Shown piece after piece: positions 41,088-52,812 of a stretch of 64,000 nt of DNA. Made by a program: the position numbers and the translations under genes. Location: the NCBI GenBank assembly GCA_022414725.1, contig CM039463.1:21314882-21378881 (forward strand), given 5' to 3'. The stretch's first letter is position 1. Every line of letters starts with the position of its first letter. The notes beneath the pieces were generated by a model. That model ran no database searches, was not told the DNA's origin, and worked only from the letters and a program-made list of their open reading frames with translations. Source of the stretch: Microglena sp. YARC (taxonomy: Eukaryota > Chlorophyta > Chlorophyceae > Chlamydomonadales > Chlamydomonadaceae).

Positions 41088-41173
41088 TCAGCGTGAACTA
41101 CTAGGACACGAGTGTCTTATTGGCATCTGATCAGATGCCAATAAGGTACTCGTGACCTAGTAGTTCACGCTGA
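41088..41173. repeat. 86-bp near-perfect palindrome
   Basis: TCAGCGTGAACTACTAGG at the left is the exact complement of CCTAGTAGTTCACGCTGA at the right. The centre TTATTGGCATCTGATCAGAT GCCAATAA is perfect. Only a few bases near positions 41106 and 41114-41116 fail to pair. A half copy follows at 41228-41248. Confidence 0.95.
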
Positions 41174-41314
41174 TAATAATGCATGCCCCGGGAGGGAGAT
41201 ATGATTACCCAGAGGTTCCCACTGTGGTGACCTAGTAGTGCACGCTGAAACTGGACTTGACATAACGTTACTCCCATGCCAGGTTCCCACGCACGGGGTA
41301 ACACGTAGTACTAG

Positions 41315-41490
41315 GGAACGGCAACTAATATCAGTGTTTGAAAAACGAATATTAACTCATATTATTATAGTGTCACAACAATATTAGTTTTTCAAATAAA
41401 TTCGAATTTCTGGTGAGACGGCTCTTCCGACTTATATTATATATTATTATCTACTATTATTTATTCACTAATATTATATAACATAGCCGA
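41315..41490. repeat. AT-rich dispersed element (family 6), copy 2
   Basis: Same start, end and core as the copy at 30205-30367, with small insertions in the ATTATTAT part. Confidence 0.75.
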
Positions 41491-42094
41491 CCCCTACTTA
41501 GTGCTGATCAAGACTACGCGGAAAGAGACCACACTTGGTTCTAGTATGGGCTAAAAAGTTTTAGCCCACTTGGCACACTAGTACCACACTTGGTTCTGCC
41601 GCACGCACCATTCCGTTGTCCATTTAAATGTGCCCTCTGAAAACACCCCACACTCACACCCACCCCACCCCCTTCATGTTGCAGAGTCCTACCCCTTGGC
41701 TATGTGCGCCGCCCAGACCACTTCCTGGTAACTGGGGACCACACACACACCATGGGTATCCTGAACTACTCCCCAAACTTGGTTCTGCCGCACGCACCAT
41801 TCCGTTGTTGTCCATTTAAATGGGCCCTCTGAAAAACACTCTAGTTCAAGTCAGGTGTATTGGACAATGTTTATAGGTGTTACCACCCTAGGGGGTAGGG
41901 TCCTTAATCTAGTAATTCAGGCCACAGCCATTGCCAAGTTTGGCACTGCCACATTAGGCATTCTGTCAGCCGCCAGGTTTGGACAAGCCCAGCCTAGCTT
42001 ACCGTAACTGGACCCACCCTGATACTGTTCCCTAGATGCTTGTTGGGCAAGTCCCTGCAGCCTGATGAGGAACCCCCTAGACTGTAACGATAAC
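41491..42094. other. No gene recognised
   Basis: Contains a direct repeat (GCCGCACGCACCATTCCGTTG at 41597 and 41788, followed by TCCATTTAAATG), otherwise ordinary sequence. Confidence 0.5.
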
Positions 42095-42295
42095 GCCTAG
42101 TGGGGCGTGGAATTAAGGGAGCCCTGTCTTACGGCGGTAGAGAACAGGCTGCTATTTACCTGGACAAAGCTACCATGGCGGTTGATAGTCCTTCTGCCAA
42201 AACTTAAGCGCACCCGTGGGGATTCAAACCCGCGGCACCTACGTCGTTCAAGGAGCTCTGCCATAGAGCCATTCGTTGAACGGGGATCCTGGACT
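42095..42295 (-). mobile_element. tRNA-derived SINE, copy 2
   Basis: Same layout as the copy at 39700-39900. The head has GGCTCTATGGCAGAGC and GCGGGTTTGAATCCCC; the body has CCTAGTGGGGCGTGGAATTA and a GTTGAT/GTTGAC match. The heads differ more than the bodies. Confidence 0.6.
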
Positions 42296-42334
42296 TTAAC
42301 ATACACACTGTAACCGACATCATCAACGGTAACC

Positions 42335-42525
42335 CAAGGATTTTTATTTCCGCTATATATAGCGATCGCTAGTTTTGACCCCGTTTTAGCAAAAAAAAAT
42401 CGCTACAATTTGTGTGTGTGCCTTAAATGGCCCTAAAAAGCTATAGGAAGCTCTAAACCGCTGTCCCTGGAGGAGGTCTAAAACCATGAAGCTAGGGAAA
42501 ACCCACTTTCAGATTTGAAAATAAA
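42335..42525 (-). repeat. Dispersed family 3 copy, minus strand
   Basis: Inverted relative of 9980-10190: CGATCGCTAGTTTTGACCCC to CCCACTTTCAGATTTG. Confidence 0.65.
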
Positions 42526-42913
42526 ATCACTGCGGTAACCAGCATTCCTTTTTTTTTGCCCGACGCGTCGCCATTCTGTCGCTGCATGGCGACGCATGGA
42601 TCCGGCTAAACTAGTCAGAAATGCCCCTCCCCCAACCCCCCCTGCTCCGCAAAGTTCGGGGGGCAGCGTGTCGCACTGGAGTCGCACCGAGTTGCTCAAT
42701 TTGCGACGGGTTGCATGAAAAAAAACATCCACCATCATCACCATTATTCCCAAGGCAGCCTGCACCTGTTCAACAACTACATGTTTAAACAATGATGTAC
42801 ATACGCAGGTGTTTAACACCCTAAACACCGATGATATACATACACAGGTGCTTAACACCCTGAACGCCTGTTTGACAACCTGAACAGGGTGCACCCTTGA
42901 GGGGCCGTAGGGA
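42526..42913. other. Sequence 3' of the membrane-protein gene
   Basis: Contains a fragment shared with 56527-56575 (GTCGCACTGGGGTCGCACCA-like) and a duplicated ACATACGCAGGTGTTTAACA motif (42800-42870). No polyadenylation signal is evident. Confidence 0.4.
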
Positions 42914-43409
42914 TTACGCCCCCCCAAGGGTGCATTCATGCGGCTCTCCCAGCCCCAGTATCGCCGTTGCCCAGTATGGGTGAGTGCTCAGGAACCAACC
43001 TACACCGATCAACCCAGCTGCAGTTGCTAGCACCACCACCCATATGTGTTTCTTCAAATTTATACTCTCGCCGACTTTCACTGACAGCCACAGGATCAGA
43101 AAGGCGGTCCCGGTGTTCCGAAACATGTCGTCTCCCAATTGTACTCCGATGCCGATCATGGTGATCACAATTGTGATGTACAGGCAGTTGAGGTACAAGT
43201 AGCCTACCAGGCAGGCAGCAAGTGCGCGGTTCAAGGGGAACGTCTGTTTCCTGGAGTAACCGTTGTACAACCTTGAGCTCCAAATTAGGCCATGCACGAA
43301 GAAGAACAGGTTGCCAAAACAGGCAACGCCAGGGAGGAAGGGGCGGAGAGGGTGGTGCCAGTGCTGGACTTCAGGAGTGTCTGGATCCAAGGTTACTAGA
43401 AGAGTGCTT
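42914..43409 (-). CDS. Membrane protein last exon
   Basis: Acceptor ATTGTTAG; STLLVTLDPDTPEVQHWHH, then four hydrophobic segments, ending EPHECTLGGA and TAA at 42914-42916. The longest and best-preserved exon of the gene. Confidence 0.75.
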
Positions 43410-44311
43410 CTAACAATGATGTGCCCAGCTGTTGGAGGGTGTGTGGGTGTGTGGGTGGGTGGGAGGTTAGATCGCTGGGTGTGGTATGTTGTGGTGTGGT
43501 ATGTTGTGGTGTTGTGTGTGGGGTACCAGGGAGGAAGGGGGGAAGAGAGTGGTGCTAGTGCTCGACTTCAGGAGTGTCTGGATCCAAGGTTACTAGAAGA
43601 GTGCTTCTAACAATGATGTGCTCAGCTGTTGGAGGGTGTGTGGGTGGGTGGGTGGGTGGGAGGTTAGATCGCTGGGTGTGGTATGTTGTGGTGTGGTATG
43701 TTGTGGTGTTGTGTGTGGGGTACCAGGGAGGAAGGGGGGAAGAGAGTGGTGCTAGTGCTCGATTTCAGGAGTGTCTGGATCCAAGGTTATTAGAAGAGTG
43801 CTTGTAACAATGATGTGCCTGGCTGTTGGAGGGTGGGTGGGTGGGTGGGGGGGGAGGTTAGATCGCTGGACCTGTTTTGTTTTGTTTTTCTGGGGTGGTG
43901 TGTGTGGTGCCCAGCTGTTGCTGGGGGGTGGGTGGGGGAGGTTATGTCACTGGGTTGTGTATGTATATGGTACTGTGTAGCGTGGAAGGTACAACTATGA
44001 TCCAGGCTGTTGCAAGGGGGGGGGGGGGGGGGTAGATCACTAGGCTTGTGGTGTGGTGTGTGAGGTGCCAAGCTGTTGCAGGGGGGGGGGGGGGGGGGGG
44101 GGGTAGATCACTGAACTTGTTTTGTTTTGTGGGTGGTGGGAATGGGGAGGGGGAGGTTAGGTCACTGGATTGTCTTTTTTTTTGTGGGGAGGGGGAGATA
44201 AGGTCATTGGGATTGTTTTATTTTGTTTCGTTTTGTGTGGTGGGGTTGCGTGGTTTTGTGTTATGGGGTAAGAAATAAAATAAAAAAATAAGCATACATG
44301 CCATACCCCCC

Positions 44312-44342
<31 letters not shown>

Positions 44343-44458
44343 ACACTGTGCTTAGCTTACCTGCCAGCATCCCAGATGAGCATGCCACAATGGGCATGTA
44401 AAGCAAAGGCATAGAAAGAAAATCAAGAAAATATTCTCAAAGCCAAATGGACCAGCCC

Positions 44459-44501
<43 letters not shown>

Positions 44502-47500
44502 ATGTCTGTCCGTTACAGTCCAGGGGTAGGCCAAATAGGCTAAAGAGAAATGCCCAACCGTGGCAGGAAGGGCAAGTCCTGTAATATGGAAGCTATAACT
44601 ATATAAGCTATAAGCTATATATATAAGCTATAACGGTGACTATTGCTAGCTCCGGCTTACGCTGTGGTGTCCTTCATTTTACGTCCTGAGAGTGACTGCA
44701 TTACTCAGATGTAACAATTTCAATGGAAGCTATGGCTCACCTGTAAGCAGCTTCTAGGCAGCCCTCCTTTGGCTCACCTGTAAGCAGCTTCTAGGCAGCC
44801 CCCCTGTGGCTCACCTGTAAGCAGCTTCTAGGCAGCCCCCCTGTGGCTCACCTGTAAGCAACTTCTAGGCAGCCCCCCTGTGGCTCACCTGTAAGCAGCT
44901 TCTAGGCAGCCCCCCTGTGGCTCACCTGTAAGCAGCTTCTAGGCAGCCCCCCTGTGGCTCACCTGTAAGCAGCTTCTAGGCAGCCCTCCTTTGGCTCACC
45001 TGTTAGCAGCTTCTAGGCAGCCCTCCTTTGGCTCACCTGTAAGCAGCTTCTAGGCAGCCCCCCTGTGGCTCACCTGTAAGCAGCTTCTAGGCAGCCACCC
45101 TGTGGCTCACCTGTTAAGCAAGCCTTCTAGGCAGCCACCCTGTGGCTCACCTGTAAGCAGCTTCTAGGCAGCCCCCTGTGGCTCACCTGTAAGCAGCCAC
45201 CTGTCTACCGGCAGGCCAGTTCCCCTGTGGCTCACCTGTAAGCAGCTTCTAGGCAGCCCCCCTGTGGCTCACCTGTTAGCAGCTTCTAGGCAGCCCCCCT
45301 GTGGCTCACCTGTAAGCAGCTTCTAGGCAGCTGTGGCTACCTGTAAGCAGCTTCTAGGCAGAACCCCCTGTGGCTCACCTGTTAGCAGCTTCTAGGCAGC
45401 CAACCTGGCTTGCTTCCAGGGGAAACTTTTAGCAAGCAGTGTGCCTACTATTATGTAGGAGTGGCAACGCCATTCAAACTGAATCCTCACTGTCGCTGGT
45501 TTGTGTAGGGAGACCCACTTCCTGGGGTGAAAAACCTATCACTACTTAAAAAAAAGCACAGGCTGTTTAAAAAAATGAAGGAATGGGCTGGGGATGGTGC
45601 TCAGGTAACGTTTTATGCTTATTACCTCACCTGTTAGCATTCCGGAAGAACAAGACACAATGAACATGCACCTGTTGTATTTGCCCCTGGTCCATGTCAG
45701 TGCCATCGGCATGAACACATGCGCAAGGGCAAAGAACTGGCAAGCTCAGGCTGCTTAAAAAAATGTAGGAATGGGTTGGGAGGAATGGTGAAAAATGAAG
45801 GAATGGTGCTCAGGTAACGTTTTCTGTTTGTTTAGCCTGTCCCTGTTAGTTTGCGGAGAGCATGAGACAATGAACATGCGCCTGTTGTGTTTGCGCCTGT
45901 TGTGTTTGCCCCTGGTCCATGTCAGTGCGATCGGCATGGAAGCTTGTACCAGAGCGTAGAACTGGCAGCCAAGGCTGCAATAAAAAATAAAGGAATGGGC
46001 TGGGAAGGGCGCTCAGGTAATTTGTTCTGTTTTTAATCTCACCTGTGAGCATTCCGGAAGAACAGGAAACAATGAACGTGCGCCTGTTGTGTTTGGTCCA
46101 TGTCAGTGCGATCGGCATGAAAGCTTGTACCAGAGCGTAGAACTGGCAGCCAAGGCTGCTTTAAAAAATGAAGGAATGGTGCTCAGGTAACGTTTTATGC
46201 TTATTACCTCACCTGTTAGCATTCCGGAAGAACAGGAGACAATGAACGTGCGCCTGTTGTGTTTGCCCTGGTCATGTCAGTGCGACCGGCATGAAAGCAT
46301 CGCGTCAGGGTGAAGAACTTCTCTGGCAAGCACAATGCGAAGAGGCCGATGAGGGGCGAGGAGTGGCTTACTGAAAGCGGGGCGAAGACAAGGATGCCAA
46401 AGACGTGGCAACAGAGGGGGTGGTGGGAGGCGGAGGGGATGGTGGGAGGTGGAGGGGGTGGAGAGAGGCGGAGGGGGTGGTGGGAGGTGGAGAGGTGGCT
46501 GGTGTCGGATGAGGGAGGGGGGCTTGTAACCAAAGACGGCGTATGCGGCGACAGCAAGCATGCGCCCCCAGTGAGAGGCGATGAGAGGGGCGGTGTTGCT
46601 TGAGTACCTGGTGGTGGGGTGGGAGCAGGGATGGGGGTGTGTGGGGGGGGGTGTAGGTGGGGGTGGTGGGGGGGTGTAGGTGGGGGGGTAAGGGGGTGGG
46701 GGGGAGGTGTGTCAGTGAAATTCAGATGCTGTGGCGTATGCTGCGACCCCATACCCCCCGAACTCCCACCCCCACAGACCCCTGCCCCTCTTTCAGCTGC
46801 CGCAATGATGAAGAGACAGATGCCAAAAGCAGAGCAGGCTGTAGAGTGGGAAGAAGCGTGTCCTAGCACCCTCTACATCCTTACCCCCCCCACCACCCAC
46901 ACCCACCAGACCCCTCCCCACCTTTCAGCTGCCGATGATGATGAATAGACAGAGGCCAAAGCAGAACAGGCTTTGTAATACAAAGAGCAACACATGACAT
47001 GTCCTTGCCCTCTTATATCTCCCCCCACCCCCCCACCCACCACCCCTACCCCCCACAGACCCCTTCCCACCTTCCAGCTGCCATGATGATGAATAGACAC
47101 ATGCCAAAGCAGATCAGGCTGTACAGTGGGAAGATCGTGCCCTTTCACCCCCACCCCCACCGCACCCAACCCACCCACCCACCCACCCACGCACACCACC
47201 ACCACCACAACCCCACAGACCCACTTCCACCTTTCAGCGCCATGATGATACGAATAGACACATGCCAAAGCAGAGCAGGCTGTTAGAGTGGGAAGAGCGT
47301 GCCCTCCCCCCCACCACCCCCCCCCACCCACCCACCCACCCACACAGACCCTTTCTCACCTTTCAGCTGCCATGATAATGAATAGACAGATGCCATAGCA
47401 GAGCAGGCTGTAGAGTGGGAAGAGCAAGCAGTGGAGTGTCCCCAAAGCCCTCAGAAGTTTGTCAGACATAAAGGCGAGCACAGGGAAGAATGCGGCTGAA

Positions 47501-49376
47501 ATACCCAGGACACCACAGTACCATAGGATTTGATCGATATGGAATACGTGCGAGGGCCCTTTGTCTCCAAGCTGCAGGGCGTGAAACAGTGATTATTTGT
47601 TGTTGTTGTTGTTATTATTATTATTTATTATTATATATATATATATATATATTTTATTTTATTATTATTAACATTTTTTATTGAATTATTTATTATTATT
47701 ATTATTATTGTTGTTATTGTTGTTTCTCCAAGCTGCAGGGCGGCAAACAGTGATTATATTTATATGATGCTTTCAATGAATACGTTTGACTATTTGCGGG
47801 GTGTTCGTGATCATGTTTATTATATTACCATATAATATATATATAGATGTGTGCTGAAACTATCCAACTACACACCACCCTGCCCCTTACCATGCTAAGC
47901 TGATACAATGCTTCCCCCAGCCGCATGATGCTTTCTTCTGTGACCACGTGATGCAGCTGGGCACACAGCCCATGCCGCCTCCCTGGCTGGCACCAAGTGC
48001 ACGCCAGTATTATATGCACTACGTGATAGCGCCTGACACTGCCCGACCCTGCAGACACTGTCCAACTACACACCATCCTTTGGTCGAGGGTCGGTATCTC
48101 CCACTTCCCCCAAGTGCGCCTACTCTTTTGTAGGAGTGGCAACGCCATTCGAACTGAATCCTTGGTGCGGCTGGTTTGTGTAGGGAGACCCACCTCCTGG
48201 GGTGAAATACCTTTTACAACTGCATAGACAAAAAAAACTGCCCCTGACCATGCTAAGCTGATACAATGCTTCCCCCAGCCGCATGATGCTTTCTTTTGTG
48301 ACCACGTAACCATGTAACCAGTATTGCACACACTACGTGATAGCGCCTGAAACTACCCGACCCTGCTGACACTGTCCAACCACACACCATCCTGCCCTTA
48401 CCTATTGCTTTCTTCTGTAACCACATCATGCAGCTGCGCACACAGCCCATGCCTCCTCCCTGGCTGGCACCAAGTGCACGCCAGTATTGCACGCACTATG
48501 TGACAGCGCCTGGCACTACCCGACCCTGCTGACACTGTCCAACTACACACCACCCTGCCCCTTACCATGCTCGTCTGGTACAATGCTTCTCCCAGCCGCA
48601 TGATGCTTTCTTCTGTAACCACATCATGCAGCTGCGCACAAATCTCATGCCGCCTCCCTGGCTGGCACCAAGTGCACGCCAGTATTGCACGCACTATGTG
48701 ACAGCGCCTGGCACTACCCGACCCTGCTGACACTGTCCAACTACACACCACCCTGCCCCTTACCATGCTCGTCTGGTACAATGCAACCCCCAGCCGCATG
48801 ATGCTTTCTTCTGTAACCACGTAACCATGTAACCAGTATTGCACACACTACGTGATAGCGCCTGGCACTACCCGACCCTGCTGACACTGTCCAACTACAC
48901 ACCACCCTGCCCCTTACCATGCTCGTCTGGTACAATGCATCCCCCAGCCGCATGATGCTTTCTTCTGTAACCACGTAACCATGTAACCAGTATTGCACAC
49001 ACTACGTGATAGCGCCTGGCACTACCGACCTGCTGACCACTGTCCAACTACACACCACCGGCTGCCCCTTACCATGCTCGTCTGGTACAATGCATCCCCA
49101 AGCCGCATGATGCTTTCTTCTGTGACCACGTGATGCAGCTGCGCACACATCTCATGCCGCCTCCCTGGCTGGCACCAAGTGCACGCCAGTATTGCGACAG
49201 CTTCTGAGGTGGCATCCCTTCCGTTGATGGTGCGAGCTTCCAAGCGACCTGCAAGCTTGCCTAGCTGCCAGACTTGGTGACGCTTGGAATTTGCTATCAC
49301 CTGTCCAATGATAGCGTGTACGTGGTTGGGGTTGGGGTTGGGGTTGGGGTTGTGTTTGTGTGTTTGTGTGTGTGTT

Positions 49377-49419
<43 letters not shown>

Positions 49420-51736
49420 GTGTTTGTGTTTGTGTATGTGTGTGTGTGTTTGTGACTTGTTTGTGATATTGTGTTTTTGTGATTGGAGTTGATGGTGCTT
49501 CCAAGCAACCTGCGAGCTTGCCCAACTGCCAGACTTGGTGACGCCTTGAATTTGCAATCACCTGCCCAATGATAGCTTATATGTGGTAGGGGTTTGGGTT
49601 TGGGTTTGGGGTTTGGGTTTGGGATTTGGGGTTTGGGGGCGGGGATGGTAGGTGTGTGGTGTGTGGTGGGAGGTGGGAGGTGGGGGTGGGGGAGTGATTT
49701 TGGCATATGTGTTTCTGTTTGTGTTTCTGATTGTGGTTTGTGATTGTGTTTTGTGATTGGGGGTGATGGTGATTCGGAAGGGGCCTGCAAGCCTCCCTAG
49801 ATGCCAGGCTTGGTGAGGCTTGAAATTGGCAATCTCCTTGTCCAGTAATGGCATGCAGGTGTTTGTGCTTGTGCTTGTGCTTGTGGTTGTGTCTGCGCTT
49901 GTGTTTGTGTTTGTGGTTGTGTTTGTGTATGTGTTTGTGCTTGTGTGCTTGTATGCTTGTGTGCTTGTGTCTGTGTCTGTGTTTGTGTCTGTGTCTGTGC
50001 TTGTGTCAGTGCCAGTGTCAGTGTCTGTGTCAGTGTCTGTGTCTGTGTCAGTATCTGTGTCTGTGTCTGTGTCTGTGTCTGTGTCTGTGTCTGTATATGT
50101 GTCTGTGTCTGTGTCTGTGTATGTATATGTGTATGTGTATGTGCATTTGTTTGTGTACGTGCATTTGTTTGTGATTGTGATTAGGGTTGTGATTGTGATT
50201 AGGGTTGGATTGTGATTTTAGGGTTGGGATTGTGATTAGGGTTGATTTGTTTTGTGATTAGGGTTGGGAATTGTGATTTAGGGTTGGGATTGTGGATTAG
50301 GGTAGGGAATTGTGATTAGGGTTTGGGATTGTGATTTAGGGTTTTGGGAATTGTGATTAGGGGATAGATTGTGATTAGGGTAGGAGAATTGTGGATTTAA
50401 AGGGTTGGGAAATGGTGGATTAGGGGTTGGGGATTGTGATTAGGGTTGGGGGTTGGGATTGTGATTAGGGTTGGGATTGGTGATTAGGGATTGGGAATTG
50501 TGATTAAGGGGTTGGGATGTGATTAGGGTTGGGATTTGGTGATTAGGGTTGGGATTGTGGATTAAGGGTTGGGATTTGGGTGGATTAGGGTTTGGGATTG
50601 TGATTAGGGTTTTGGGATTGGGTGATTAGGGGTTGGGATGTGGGATTGGGATTAGGGTTGGGATTGTGATTTAGGGTTTGGGATTTTGGTTGGGATTGTG
50701 ATTAGGGTTGGGATTGTGATTAGGGTTGGGATTGTGATTAGGGGGTTTTGTGTTGTGATTGTGATTAGGGTTGGGATTGTGATTAGGGTTGGGATTGTGA
50801 TTAGGGTTGGGATTGTGATTAGGGTTGTGATTGTGATTAGGGTTGGGATCGTGATTGGAGGTGATGGTGTACCCAAGCTTGCCTAGTTGCCACACTGGGC
50901 CGCTGTCCTGCTGCCCCCACCAGCACCAGCACCAGCACCTTCCCGAACCCCACCCCAACCCTCACCACACACACACATACCCTGCCCCCCACTAGCACAG
51001 CAGCACCAACCACACTCCCATATCCCCACCCCACCCTTACCACACACACACACAGCCTCTGCCCCCACCAGCACCACCACACTCCGAACCCCAACCAACC
51101 CCACCCTCACACACATGCACACATACAGCCCCTGACCCCACCAGCACCACCGCACTCCAAAACCCCACCCTCACCACACACACACATACACACACACAGC
51201 CCCTGCCCCCACTAGCACCAGCACTGCCACACTCCCGAACCCCAACCCAACCCCACCCTCACCCACACATGCACACACATAGCCCTGCCCCCACCAGCAC
51301 CAGCACCACCGCACCCCAAAACCCCACCCTCACCACACACACACACATACACACACAGCCCCTGCCCCACCAGCACCAGCACCACCACACTCCCCCCCCT
51401 CCCACACACACACCACCCACCACCGCACCTCACTCCCAAACCCCACCCTCACCATACATGCACACACACACACCCTTTACCCCACCAGCACCACCTCCCC
51501 CCCACACCACCACCACCCACCACCACCACACCACACCACCACACCCTCACCACATGCACACACACACAGAGGCTGCCCCCACCAGCACCAGGCCCACACC
51601 CACCCCAACCCCAACCCCACCCTCACCACACACAGCCCTTGCCCCCACCAGCCCCACCACACTCCCCAACCCAACCCCACCCTCACAACACATGCACACA
51701 CACAGCCCCTGCCCCCACCAGCACCAGCACCAGCCC

Positions 51737-51767
<31 letters not shown>

Positions 51768-52407
51768 CACCACCACCGCACCTCACTCCCAAACCCCACC
51801 CTCACAATACATGCACACATACACACACAGCCCCCCCCCCACCACCACACCACCACACACCGACACACACACACACACACTCCCGAACCCTACCCTTACC
51901 ACACATGCACACACACACAGCAGCTGCCCCCACCAGCACCAGCACCACCACACCCCCAAACCCCAACCCCACCCTCACACACACAGCCTTGACCCCACCA
52001 GAACCAGTCTTACCTGAAGAAGATCAGCACTGTTATTATTTTGCTGGCCAAGCCTCCGAGGATTCCTTGGTATTGAAACCAACACCCCTTTGCACAACTT
52101 CTTGATACACTAGGGATAGCCATAGGGCGGTGAGGTGATCCTACACTCTCCCCCTCCCCCCCCCCACTCCCGCCCACCCACCCCCCACCACCCCACCACA
52201 CTCCCGGACCCCAACCCAACCTCATCACACACACACAGCCCCTGCCCCCACCAGTGCTGGTCTTACCATGATAAAAATATCAGCACTGTTATTCTTATGC
52301 TGTGCCAAGCCTCTGAGAATCCCTTGGTATTGCACCAACACCCCTTGCACGACTTCTTGATACACTAGGGACAGCCATAGGGGGTGAGGTGATCCTTCAA
52401 CTCCCCC

Positions 52408-52438
<31 letters not shown>

Positions 52439-52781
52439 ACTCCTGAACCCCAACCCCACCCTCACCACACATGCACACACACAGCCCCTACCCTCCCCAG
52501 CACCAGCCCCCCCCCCACCCCACCCCACCCCCACCCCCACACTCCTGAACCCAACCCCACCCTCACCACACATGCACACACACAGCCCCTACCCCCACAG
52601 CCCCCACCACCCCCCCACCCCCCCACCCCCACACTCCTGAACCCAACCCCACCCTCACCACACATGCACACACACAACCCTTACCCCCCCCAGCCCCCCC
52701 CCCAACACACACACTCCTGAACCCCAACCCCACCTCACCACACATGCACACACACAGCCCCTACCCCCACCAGCACCAGCC

Positions 52782-52812
<31 letters not shown>

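Noticed and set aside
44720..45420. CRISPR array
   Set aside because: Units are contiguous 35-bp repeats without unique spacers, in a eukaryotic intron.
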